This document shows, one piece after another, positions 45,287-52,881 of a stretch of 64,000 nucleotides of DNA. A program made the translations under genes and the position numbers. Under the pieces are notes generated by a model. The model was not told where the DNA came from, ran no database searches, and saw only the letters and a list, made by a program, of their open reading frames with translations. The DNA is from Streptomyces sp. LUP47B (lineage in GTDB: Bacteria > Actinomycetota > Actinomycetes > Streptomycetales > Streptomycetaceae), in assembly GCF_001746295.1 (NCBI RefSeq), contig NZ_MJAH01000005.1:411318-475317 (forward strand), written 5' to 3'. Numbering within the stretch: the stretch's first letter is position 1; every line of letters begins with the position of its first letter.

Positions 45287-46044
45287 CACGCCAGCTCCTT
45301 CGCGATCTGCGGGTAGGGGCGCATGTACGCCTCGGCCATGGTCTTGTGGGCCAGACCCAGGTTCGGGCCCGCGTTGCGCTTGAGCTGGACGCCCCGGCGG
45401 ACCGCGAGGTCGGTGTAGTAGTCCCACAGGTGCTGCTGGGCGCCGAGGCACTCCATGGCCTTGCGCTTGGTCTCCCACACTTCGGTGATGTCGAGGAGCA
45501 CCTCGGGCCTGAAGCCGCTCATCTCGGGCTGGTGGGGCTCGAAGTAGAAGACGGGCGGGGCACCGATGATCTCGCCCTCGCCCGGGTAGCCGATGGCCTG
45601 CGCCAGGATCCGGGCCTCCAGGGCCATCCGGTTGGCGGCCGGGTGGTCGCCGTTGTACGGGTCCTCGACCGGGTGGGTGAGCACGACGTCGGGCTGGGTG
45701 GACCGGTAGACCTCGACGAGCTCGTCGGTCAACTCGGCGGTGGCGACCAGCGGGTAGTCGCCCGCGTCGAAGAAACGCACCTCGGCGCCGAGGGTCGCGG
45801 CGGCGCGCTCGGCCTCGTCCCGGCGTATCGCCTTGATCTCGTCGAGCTTCCTGCCCTCGCGCCAGGCCTTGGCGGACTCCCCGCGTTCACCGAAGGTCAG
45901 ACAGGCGATGGTGACCTTCTCACCCCGGGAGGCGGCCAGGGCGATGGCTCCGCCCGCCCGCCACACGAAGTCCCCGGCATGCGCGGTGATCACCAGTGTC
46001 GAACGTGGAGTGGCGGGCGCGCCTGACTGCGTCATTACGGACAT
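45286..46044 (-). CDS. galB: PIG-L-fold hydratase, GalB-like (4-oxalomesaconate hydratase)
   Basis: A 252-residue zinc protein. TAHAGDFVWRAGGAIAL occupies the usual A-H-x-D-D site (the first D is Gly here, AHAGD), VLTHPVEDPYNGDHPAANRMA is the second metal motif and PPVFYFEPHQPEMSGF a later family segment. GalB of P. putida, a PIG-L-fold hydratase rather than a deacetylase, is the known example in this pathway. The gene context with the tautomerase and aldolase strongly supports that role. Follows the GntR regulator by 39 bases. Confidence 0.8.
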   Translation of the reverse strand: MSVMTQSGAPATPRSTLVITAHAGDFVWRAGGAIALAASRGEKVTIACLTFGERGESAKAWREGRKLDEIKAIRRDEAERAAATLGAEVRFFDAGDYPLVATAELTDELVEVYRSTQPDVVLTHPVEDPYNGDHPAANRMALEARILAQAIGYPGEGEIIGAPPVFYFEPHQPEMSGFRPEVLLDITEVWETKRKAMECLGAQQHLWDYYTDLAVRRGVQLKRNAGPNLGLAHKTMAEAYMRPYPQIAKELA

Positions 46045-46083
46045 CTCCTTGAAGTGGACAGGTTCGCGCCCGCCTCGCGCGGC

Positions 46084-46734
46084 TCAGTCGCGCAGCGCCT
46101 CGATCACGCTGGTGAGGTGGGCGCGGACGGCCTTCTCTGCCGCCTGCGGGTCCCTGGCCCTGATCGCCTCGATCATCGCCAGATGCTCGTTCAGGGAGTG
46201 CTGCGGCCGTCCCGGGCGAAGCGCCAACTGGAAGCGGTGGCGCACCAGTTGGGCGTTCAGCCGTTCCAGCAGATCCACGGCGGTCCGCTGGCCCGAGAAC
46301 TCCCGCACCCTGGCGTGCAGCTCCTGGTTGAGCTCGGAGTAGGTCATCGGCTCGCCGTCGGCCACCGCCTTGGTCATCGCCGTGCCCAGTTCGGTCAGCT
46401 CGGCGAGCTGCTCGTCACTGGCCAGGGTCGCCGCCTTGGCCGCGCACAGCCCTTCGAGGACCATGCGGCACTCGGTGATGGCGACCGCCTCCTCGACGGT
46501 CACCACCCGCACCCGGGAACCCCGGTTGCGGATCCGCTCGACGAGGCCCTGGGCCTCCAGATCGATGAGTGCGGCCCGGATGCTGGCCCGTGTCACACCG
46601 AACTGCTCGGCGAGCTCGTTCTCCACCAGCCGCTGCGCCGGCGCCATCTCGCCATGCAGGATCGCCTGCCGCAGCTGCGCGAGCGCATGCTGCTTGGCCT
46701 GCTCCCCGGTGCTCGGACGGGCTTCTTTCGGCAT
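46084..46734 (-). CDS. GntR family transcriptional regulator (FCD/FadR subfamily)
   Basis: A 216-residue regulator from ATG 46734. The winged helix is QLRQAILHGEMAPAQRLVENE and LAEQFGVTRASIRAALIDLEAQGLV. The C-terminal FCD domain has EAVAITECRMVLEGLCA and metal-type ligands in SELNQELHARV and NEHLAMIEAI. It heads the oxalomesaconate operon and probably senses a pathway intermediate. A 22-base inverted repeat 47 bases before its start is the likely binding site. Confidence 0.9.
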   Translation of the reverse strand: MPKEARPSTGEQAKQHALAQLRQAILHGEMAPAQRLVENELAEQFGVTRASIRAALIDLEAQGLVERIRNRGSRVRVVTVEEAVAITECRMVLEGLCAAKAATLASDEQLAELTELGTAMTKAVADGEPMTYSELNQELHARVREFSGQRTAVDLLERLNAQLVRHRFQLALRPGRPQHSLNEHLAMIEAIRARDPQAAEKAVRAHLTSVIEALRD

Positions 46735-46780
46735 CGCTGCCCTCCCTGAGTGAGTGCCTGTCGAACGTAAAACTAGCCAA

Positions 46781-46802
46781 ACAAGATTGTCAACAATTTT
46801 GT
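46781..46802. promoter_or_regulatory. GntR operator-like inverted repeat
   Basis: Half-sites ACAAGATTGT and ACAATTTTGT are separated by CA and match as an inverted repeat at nine of ten positions. The stretch is strikingly AT-rich for this genome. It lies just upstream of gntR, in the promoter of the whole five-gene operon. Confidence 0.75.
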
Positions 46803-46927
46803 CCGCCGTATCGCGCTCATGGCTACCGGCGCATGCATCCGTGTGTACGGGTTCCAGCCGCAGCGTCCGCCGCGCCGACCCGGCACCCGGCCAACGCCGA
46901 GACGTGGACGTACGCGTCACGGACCGG

Positions 46928-47452
46928 TCACCGAGAGCTCCCGGCGGAGGCCCGGTCGGGGAGGTCGAGCGGGGTCTCGGCGTGGGCGACGAAGTCGTGG
47001 ACCAGTCGGCGGAAGAGCGTGGCGAACCGCTCCAGGTCGTCCGGGGTCCAGTCGGCGAGGGCCAGCTCGACGCCCCGGCGGCTCGCCTCGCGTATGCGCT
47101 CCACCGCCGCGAGGCCCGCGTCCGTGAGTTGCACGAGCTGGGCCCGGCGGTCGTCCGGGTCGGCGATCCGCACGACGTGCCCGATCCGCTCCAACTGCCG
47201 CAGCTGCCGGGTGACATGGGAGGCCTCCACGGACAGCCGGACCGCCAGTACGCCCGGACGCACCGGGTCGCTCGCCGCGATGTTCCGCAGGATGGCCACG
47301 GCCGCCCGGTCCAGATCGAGCCCGGCTGCCGCCATCAGCCGCTCGTGCTGCCGGGCCCTCCCCGCCACATAGGTCATTCGGCTGAGGACGTACTCGATCT
47401 CGACCACGTTCGCCGACACACCTGCCGCCGACGCGGGATTCTGTGCGGACAT
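46928..47452 (-). CDS. MarR family transcriptional regulator
   Basis: A 174-residue winged-helix repressor. DLDRAAVAILRNIAASDPVRPG leads into the helix-turn-helix LAVRLSVEASHVTRQLRQLERIGHV, and the wing is RIADPDDRRAQLVQLTDAG. Divergent from an MFS exporter 560 bases away, with related palindromic sites in front of both genes. An exporter regulon responding to a small ligand is likely. Confidence 0.92.
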   Translation of the reverse strand: MSAQNPASAAGVSANVVEIEYVLSRMTYVAGRARQHERLMAAAGLDLDRAAVAILRNIAASDPVRPGVLAVRLSVEASHVTRQLRQLERIGHVVRIADPDDRRAQLVQLTDAGLAAVERIREASRRGVELALADWTPDDLERFATLFRRLVHDFVAHAETPLDLPDRASAGSSR

Positions 47453-47471
47453 GGCGCCACTCCAGAGGTAG

Positions 47472-47549
47472 TTGCCTAACTTAAGTAAGCCCCGATTGAT
47501 TGCTTGACTTAAGTAACTCGCGTGTGCTTGCCTAAGTCAAGTAAGACGG
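47472..47549. promoter_or_regulatory. Three MarR operator-like sites before marR
   Basis: Three related AT-rich sites: TTGCCTAACTTAAGTAAG at 47472-47489, GCTTGACTTAAGTAACTC near 47502-47519 and CTTGCCTAAGTCAAGTAAG near 47527-47545. The first two share the perfect core ACTTAAGT. The same core sequence recurs before the exporter at 47936-47982, so one regulator probably controls both promoters. Confidence 0.8.
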
Positions 47550-47710
47550 CACAGACAGGGCCCGCCTCGAGCGGACGCGGGCCCTCGCGCCCGACCCGTG
47601 GGGACGGGGAACGGCGCGGTCCCGGGCCCGGCGGGCGGACCGACTCCCCCCTGTCCGGCGCCGGGCCCGGCGACACCCCCGCCGCACCCCTGCAGAAAGT
47701 GAGACACCCC

Positions 47711-47935
47711 ATGGCCACGATGAAGTCCGTCCACGCCGACTACCCCTCCCCCGGCGGTGATTACGGCCTGATCGGCATGCGTGAGCGGGTCCGTTCCGCG
47801 GGCGGGCGGATCCGTACGGGCCGTCTCGTCCAGGGCGGCTTCCAGGCAGGTCGTTGTCGAGTAGCCGTACCAGCCGGGCGGTCACCAGGAGGAAGCGGCC
47901 GTCTGAGCCGTGCTTTCCAGTCCATCATAAATTGA
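47711..47935 (+). pseudogene. Histidine-kinase C-terminal relic
   Basis: A 74-codon frame from ATG 47711. Residues about 18-45 (GDYGLIGMRERVRSAGGRI, then RTGRLVQGGFQ) match the last ATP-binding box and the C-terminal strand of NarL-type sensor kinases (G-x-GLxGMRERV...GG). Codon quality collapses right after GGFQ, and no upstream dimerisation domain or N-box exists. Best read as a leftover of a deleted two-component gene; a tiny expressed peptide is possible but less likely. Confidence 0.6.
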
Positions 47936-47982
47936 ACTTGCTTAAGTCAATCAATTGCGATTCACTTGAGTGAGTCAAGCAA
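47936..47982. promoter_or_regulatory. Two MarR operator-like sites before the MFS exporter
   Basis: ACTTGCTTAAGTCAA at 47936-47950 and CACTTGAGTGAGTCAAGCAA near 47963-47982 share the CTTRAGT/CTTAAGT core with the sites before marR. They end about 30 bases before the exporter start, where a bound repressor would block transcription. Confidence 0.75.
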
Positions 47983-48011
47983 TACCCAGGTTCCCGACCG
48001 GAGGCCCAGCC

Positions 48012-49490
48012 ATGTCCGACGCCCTTGCCCAACCCGCCGAAGCGGGGTCGTCAGCCCCGCCGAAGCCGAACGCCGTGGTAGCGGTCCTGGCGCTGGCCGG
48101 AATCGTCGTCTCGCTGATGCAGACCCTGGTCATCCCGATCGTTCCCGAGCTGCCCAAGCTCCTGCACGCGGAGCCCTCCGACACCGCCTGGGCGGTCACC
48201 GCCACCCTGCTCGCCGCGTCCGTGGCCACGCCGGTCGTCGGGCGGCTCGGCGACATGTTCGGCAAGCGCCGGATGCTGCTGCTCAGCATCGTGCTGCTGG
48301 TCTCCGGTTCGCTGGTGTGCGGCCTCGCCGACTCCCTCGTCCCGATGATCATCGGACGTGCTCTGCAGGGTCTGGCCGCCGCGGTCGTACCGCTCGGCAT
48401 CAGCATCATGCGGGACGCGCTGCCGGCCGACCGGCTGGCCGGGTCCACCGCGTTGATGAGCGCCTCGCTCGGCGTCGGTGGCGCGCTGGGGCTGCCCGCC
48501 GCCGCGTTCATCGCCGACAACTGGAACTGGCACATCCTGTTCTGGGTCTCGGCCGCCCTCGGTGCCGTCGCCTTCGTCCTTGTCCTGCTGATCGTGCCCG
48601 AGTCCAAGGTGCGCGCCGGGGGCCGGTTCGACCTGGTCGGTTCGCTGGGTCTGTCGGCCGGTCTGGTCTCGCTGCTGCTGACCGTGTCCAAGGGCGGTGA
48701 CTGGGGCTGGACGAGCGGCACCACCCTGGCTCTCGGCGCCGCCGCGGTCGTGATCCTGCTGTCCTGGGGCTGGTGGGAACTGCGCAGCCCGCAGCCGCTG
48801 GTCGACCTCCGGACCACCGCCAAGCCGCAGGTGCTGTTCACCAACCTCGCCTCGATCGCGCTCGGCTTCTCGATGTTCGCGATGTCCCTGGTGCTCCCGC
48901 AGCTGCTCCAGCTGCCCGAGCAGACCGGCTACGGTCTCGGCAAGTCCATGCTGACCGTCGGCCTGGTGCTGGCCCCGCAGGGCCTGGTGATGATGGCCAT
49001 GTCCGCCGTCTCCGCGGCCGTCACCAAGGCCAAGGGTCCCAAGGTCACGCTGATGATCGGCGCGCTGATCGTGGCCGCCGGCTACGGGCTCAACATCATC
49101 CTGATGTCCGAGATCTGGCACCTCGTCCTGGTCTCCTGCGTCATCGGCGCCGGCATCGGCTTCACCTACGGCGCGCTGCCCGCCCTGATCATGGGTGCCG
49201 TGGACCCCACCCAGACGGGCGCCGCGAACAGTCTCAACACGTTGATGCGGTCCCTGGGCACCTCGTTCGCCAGCGCTCTCGCCGGTGTGATCCTGGCCCG
49301 GATGACCACCAGTTTCGGCGGCACCGCGCTGCCCTCGGAGAACGGCTTCAAGGTCGTCATGGCGATCGGAGCGGGCGCGGCGCTGCTCGCCTTCGCCGTA
49401 GCGACCTTCATCCCACGCCGGCGTCACGCCACCCCGCAGCCCCCGTCCGACGAACCGACGAAGCCGACGGAGGTCGGCGCCAAGGCGTAA
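48012..49490 (+). CDS. MFS drug exporter (DHA2 type)
   Basis: A 492-residue transporter with about 14 spans from ATG 48012, which has GGAGG seven bases upstream. Motif A is TPVVGRLGDMFGKRRMLLLS, motif B MIIGRALQGLAAAVVPLGIS and the motif C-like segment LMSASLGVGGALGLPAAAFI. A Pro/Lys-rich cytoplasmic tail follows the last span. Controlled, by context, by the MarR protein encoded upstream; terminates in a hairpin. Its substrate cannot be read. Confidence 0.92.
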   Translation: MSDALAQPAEAGSSAPPKPNAVVAVLALAGIVVSLMQTLVIPIVPELPKLLHAEPSDTAWAVTATLLAASVATPVVGRLGDMFGKRRMLLLSIVLLVSGSLVCGLADSLVPMIIGRALQGLAAAVVPLGISIMRDALPADRLAGSTALMSASLGVGGALGLPAAAFIADNWNWHILFWVSAALGAVAFVLVLLIVPESKVRAGGRFDLVGSLGLSAGLVSLLLTVSKGGDWGWTSGTTLALGAAAVVILLSWGWWELRSPQPLVDLRTTAKPQVLFTNLASIALGFSMFAMSLVLPQLLQLPEQTGYGLGKSMLTVGLVLAPQGLVMMAMSAVSAAVTKAKGPKVTLMIGALIVAAGYGLNIILMSEIWHLVLVSCVIGAGIGFTYGALPALIMGAVDPTQTGAANSLNTLMRSLGTSFASALAGVILARMTTSFGGTALPSENGFKVVMAIGAGAALLAFAVATFIPRRRHATPQPPSDEPTKPTEVGAKA

Positions 49491-49511
49491 GACCGGTTCC
49501 TGTACCGGGCT

Positions 49512-49548
49512 GACCGGCCGTCGCTCCCTGAGGGGGCGGCGGCCGGTC
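49512..49548 (+). terminator. Hairpin terminator after the MFS exporter
   Basis: GACCGGCCG pairs with CGGCCGGTC, and the inner part CGC/GCG with CCCT/AGGG extends the stem with small bulges. It begins 22 bases after the exporter stop. No long T-run. Confidence 0.65.
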
Positions 49549-49638
49549 GGTGTTCTCCGGGCAGCGGCCGCCGTCAGCCGTGAGTTCACGGAAAGCTCGC
49601 CCGGCCTGGAAGGACCCGAGCCCGTACCCCGCGGCCCC

Positions 49639-50151
49639 TCACTTGATCACCGCGTTCGCCACCACGACCACCACGCCCAGCATCGCGTCCACCGCCCCGA
49701 TGGTGATCGCGGCCGGCCAAGTGCGGTGGGACCAGCGGGCCGTGACCAGGCCCAGGGTGAACAGGAGGGTGATGTTGAGGGCGAAGGCCGGGTACTCGAC
49801 GCCGTTCGCCGGCCACCAGCCCCAGCCCGCGCCGGCCAGGACGACGGCCGTCGGCAGGACCGCCGCGACCAGGGGCCACTCGTCGGCGAGGGTGCGCAGG
49901 GCGTCCCAGCGGCGGTGCGGGGCACGCTCGGCGATGAAGTGGGCGTAACCGTGGGCGAGGGCGGAGGCGAGGGCGGTGACCAGGAGCCACACGGCGTCGT
50001 AGCGGCGGCTGTCCCGGGAGGTGTGCCCGTACTGGCTGAGCGCGGCGACCATGGAGCAGGCCAGGACCGAACCGTAGACGCCGCCGAACAGAACGGCCTC
50101 ACGTGTGCCGTGCCGGTGCGGCCGGGACGCGGCAGCCTCGGTGTCCGCCAT
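49639..50151 (-). CDS. Small integral membrane protein, function unknown
   Basis: A 170-residue protein from ATG 50151 (GTG 50160 also possible) with four to five predicted spans: AVLFGGVYGSVLACSMVAAL, VWLLVTALASALAHGYAHF, PLVAAVLPTAVVLAGAGWGW, FALNITLLFTLGLVTA and IGAVDAMLGVVVVVANAVI. A conserved-looking HGYAHFIAERAPHRR lies between spans two and three. No enzymatic motif was recognised. Convergent with the MFS exporter and divergent from the cupin gene. Confidence 0.75.
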   Translation of the reverse strand: MADTEAAASRPHRHGTREAVLFGGVYGSVLACSMVAALSQYGHTSRDSRRYDAVWLLVTALASALAHGYAHFIAERAPHRRWDALRTLADEWPLVAAVLPTAVVLAGAGWGWWPANGVEYPAFALNITLLFTLGLVTARWSHRTWPAAITIGAVDAMLGVVVVVANAVIK

Positions 50152-50274
50152 GCCCTCCACGATCTCCCGGGCCGCGAGCCGCCGCCAGTTCGCGACGGAG
50201 TGTCCTCCCACCTGCGCCGACACTCCACACACTGTCGACGCACGGGGCCGGAACGACCTCGCTAGGGTCGCACC

Positions 50275-50619
50275 ATGGACCACAGCTTCGTACTCCACAT
50301 CCCCGACGCCGAGCTCGAATCGGAGCCTCTCGCGCGGGAGCAGATCCTCTCGGGGACGCCCGAGGTGACCGGAAAGGTGGTCTGGGAGTCGGAGGACGGA
50401 CGACAGCTCCGCGGCATCTGGCAGATCACGCCCGGAGTCGTCACCGACACGGAGGCGGACGAGCTGTTCGTCGTGATCAGCGGGTCGGCCACCATCGAGG
50501 TCGAGAACGGCCCGACGCTGAAGGTGGGGCCCGGCGACATGGCCGTACTGCGAGCGGGCGACCGTACGACGTGGACCGTGCACGAGACCCTGCGAAAGGC
50601 GTACGCGATCAACCTGTGA
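50275..50619 (+). CDS. Cupin-domain protein (cupin_3 / EutQ-like)
   Basis: A 114-residue single-domain beta-barrel protein. WQITPGVVTDTEADELFVVISGSATIEV is cupin motif 1 and VGPGDMAVLRAGDRTTWTVHETLRKAY motif 2. The metal-ligand His pair typical of enzymes is not present (only the C-terminal His remains), as is common in the cupin_3 group. Function unknown. Its 3' end overlaps the convergent LacI gene by 11 bases. Confidence 0.85.
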   Translation: MDHSFVLHIPDAELESEPLAREQILSGTPEVTGKVVWESEDGRQLRGIWQITPGVVTDTEADELFVVISGSATIEVENGPTLKVGPGDMAVLRAGDRTTWTVHETLRKAYAINL

Positions 50620-51613
50620 GCGGGCCCGCCGTCGTCCCCCGGATCTCCAGCACCGGCGCGGCGAGATCCGTGCGCCCCTCTCCCCCACGCCCCTCGAACC
50701 GGTCGAGCAGACACCGCGCGGCCCGGCGGCCGACCTCGTGGCTGGCGTTGTCGACGGTGGTGAGCCAGACGTGGCGGAGCCGGGCGATGCTCGTGTTGTC
50801 GTAGCCGACGACGGACAGGTCGCGCGGGACGCTCAGGCCCAGTTCCTCCGCTGCCGACACCGCGCCGATCGCGGCGATGTCGTTGAAGGCGAAGACGGCC
50901 GTGGGCCGGTCGGGACGGCTCAGCAGCCGGACCGTCGTGCGGTAGCCGCCCTCCTCGGTCATGTCACTGGCCTCGACGACCGCCTCCGCCGCGAGGCCGT
51001 GCGCCCGCATCGTCGCCTCGAAGCTGCGCCTGCGCAGCTCACCGACCGCCCCGTACCCCGCGATGTGCGCGACGCGGCGGTGGCCGAGGCCGATCAGGTG
51101 CTCGGTGACCAGGCGGGCGCCGCGCTCGTCGTCGTTGGCGACGACGTCCACCCCCGGCAGCCCGGGCTCGCGCGCACCCGCCACGACCACCGGGAGCCGC
51201 TCGGCCACCGCCCCGAGTGCGGCGGGGTCGGGCAGCGTGCCGACCACGACCAGGCCGTCCACCCCGAGGTCCAGGAAGGGACCGGCCGGATCCTGTCCGG
51301 TACGGCGGTTGAGCCGGGCGTCGGCCAGGAGCATGCGCAGGCCGTTGTCGTGGAGCAGGGAGTTCAGACCGTCCAGCAGGTCCACGAACCAGGGGTTGCG
51401 CAGGTCGTTCAGGAGGACGCCGACCGTGCGGGTGCGCTGCTCGCTGAGGCTGCGGGCCGCGGCGTTCGGACGGTAGCCGAGCTCGCGCACGGCCCGCAGC
51501 ACGGCCTCCCGCCTCTCCGGGCGCACCTGGTCGGAGCCCCGCAGCACGAGCGAGACCAACGACTTCGAGACACCGGCCCGGTCGGCCACATCACGGATCG
51601 TCGGCGGTCTCAT
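50609..51613 (-). CDS. LacI family transcriptional regulator
   Basis: A 334-residue repressor. The DNA-binding head is TIRDVADRAGVSKSLVSLVL and the hinge RELGYRPNAAARSLSE. The periplasmic-binding-like core has VGVLLNDLRNPWFVDLLDGL, VVANDDERGARLVTEHLIGLGH and VFAFNDIAAIGAVSAAEELG. Divergent from the first of three sugar oxidoreductase genes, with palindromic sites in between; it probably responds to the sugar those enzymes use. Confidence 0.93.
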   Translation of the reverse strand: MRPPTIRDVADRAGVSKSLVSLVLRGSDQVRPERREAVLRAVRELGYRPNAAARSLSEQRTRTVGVLLNDLRNPWFVDLLDGLNSLLHDNGLRMLLADARLNRRTGQDPAGPFLDLGVDGLVVVGTLPDPAALGAVAERLPVVVAGAREPGLPGVDVVANDDERGARLVTEHLIGLGHRRVAHIAGYGAVGELRRRSFEATMRAHGLAAEAVVEASDMTEEGGYRTTVRLLSRPDRPTAVFAFNDIAAIGAVSAAEELGLSVPRDLSVVGYDNTSIARLRHVWLTTVDNASHEVGRRAARCLLDRFEGRGGEGRTDLAAPVLEIRGTTAGPLTG

Positions 51614-51616
51614 GGC

Positions 51617-51711
51617 ATGGACCGTTCCATGGGCCGGTGCGGCTTGTCAAAGGGTTGACAGCATGGGAAGACGGCACTCAAGGTGACCTGGACAGAAAAT
51701 GGACCGGTCCA
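51617..51711. promoter_or_regulatory. LacI operator pair in the divergent promoter region
   Basis: A perfect palindrome TGGACCGGTCCA at 51700-51711 and an imperfect copy ATGGACCGTTCCAT at 51617-51630 share the TGGACC half-site. A -35-like TTGACA is at 51655-51660. The first site sits just before the lacI start and the second 15 bases before the first oxidoreductase gene, which suits repression of both. Confidence 0.8.
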
Positions 51712-51726
51712 AAAAGGTGGCTCCCC

Positions 51727-52881
51727 ATGGTCGATACGCTCGGTGTCGCCGTCGTCGGATTCGGCTGGATGGGGCGGGTGCACACCCAGGCCTACGCCCG
51801 CGTCCCGCACCACTACCCCGGGCTCCCGCTGCGCGCCGAGCTCGTGACCGTCGCCGAGGACGTGCCGGGACGGGCGGAGGAGGCGGCCGCGCAGTTCGGG
51901 TTCGCCTCGGCGACCCGCGACTGGCGCGAGGTCGCCGCCGACCCGCGCGTCCAGGCCGTCAGCATCACCGCGCCCAACTTCCTGCACCGCGAGATCGGCG
52001 TCGCGATGGCCGGGGCCGGCAAACACATCTGGATCGAGAAGCCGGTCGGCCTCACCGCCGAGGACGCCCGTGCGGTGGCCGACGCGGCGGCCCGGACCGG
52101 CGTGCGGACCGCGGTCGGCTTCAACTACCGCAACGCGCCCGCCGTCGAGACCGCCCGCGAGCTGATCGCCTCCGGGGAGATCGGCACGGTCACCCATGTC
52201 CGCGTCCGGCTCTTCAGCGACTACGCGGCTCATCCGCAGGGCGCCTTGACCTGGCGTTACGAGCGTGAACGCGGCGGCAGCGGCGTGCTCGGGGACCTCG
52301 CCTCGCACGGCGCCGACCTGGCCCGCTTCCTGCTCGGCGACATCGCCTCTCTCACGGCCGACACCGCGATCTTCGTGCCCGAGCGCGCCCGTCCCACCGG
52401 AGCCACCGCCGGGCACACCCTGGCGACCGGAGAGCTCGGGCCCGTCGAGAACGAGGACTACGTCAACTGCCTGCTGCGCTTCGCCTCCGGTGCCCGTGGC
52501 GTCCTGGAGGCCTGCCGGGTCTCGGTCGGCGAGCAGAACAACTACGGCTTCGAGGTGCACGGCACGAAGGGCGCCGTGTTCTGGGACTTCCGCCGCATGG
52601 GCGAGCTGGGCATCAGCCGCGGCACCGGCTACCAAGACCAGCCCGTCAGCACGGTGTATGTCGGCCCGGGTGCCGGCGAGTTCGGCGCCTTCCAGCCGGG
52701 CGCGGCCAACGCCATGGGCTACGACGACCTCAAGGTCGTGGAGGCGTACCGCTTCCTGCGTTCGATCGCCGAGGACACGTCGTACGGCGCGACTGTGGAG
52801 GACGCCGTGCACAGCGCCGTCGTACTGGACGCCATGTCGCGGTCCGCGGAGAGCGGTTCATGGGTGGAGGTGTCGGCATGA
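51727..52881 (+). CDS. Gfo/Idh/MocA oxidoreductase 1
   Basis: A 384-residue NAD(P)-dependent sugar or cyclitol dehydrogenase from ATG 51727. The nucleotide site is VAVVGFGWMGRVHTQAYARV, the catalytic Lys is in IEKPVGLT, FNYRNAPAVETARELIASGEIG starts the substrate domain, and GVLGDLASHGADLARFLLG supplies the active-site His. At 384 residues it belongs to the longer branch of the family. First gene of a three-gene run, and coupled by ATGA to the next. Confidence 0.9.
   Translation: MVDTLGVAVVGFGWMGRVHTQAYARVPHHYPGLPLRAELVTVAEDVPGRAEEAAAQFGFASATRDWREVAADPRVQAVSITAPNFLHREIGVAMAGAGKHIWIEKPVGLTAEDARAVADAAARTGVRTAVGFNYRNAPAVETARELIASGEIGTVTHVRVRLFSDYAAHPQGALTWRYERERGGSGVLGDLASHGADLARFLLGDIASLTADTAIFVPERARPTGATAGHTLATGELGPVENEDYVNCLLRFASGARGVLEACRVSVGEQNNYGFEVHGTKGAVFWDFRRMGELGISRGTGYQDQPVSTVYVGPGAGEFGAFQPGAANAMGYDDLKVVEAYRFLRSIAEDTSYGATVEDAVHSAVVLDAMSRSAESGSWVEVSA

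Noticed and set aside
47522..47710. 5' extension of the kinase relic frame to 47522 as a real gene
   Set aside because: The added residues are Gly/Pro/Arg-rich low complexity, lie within the operator region and have no ribosome site.
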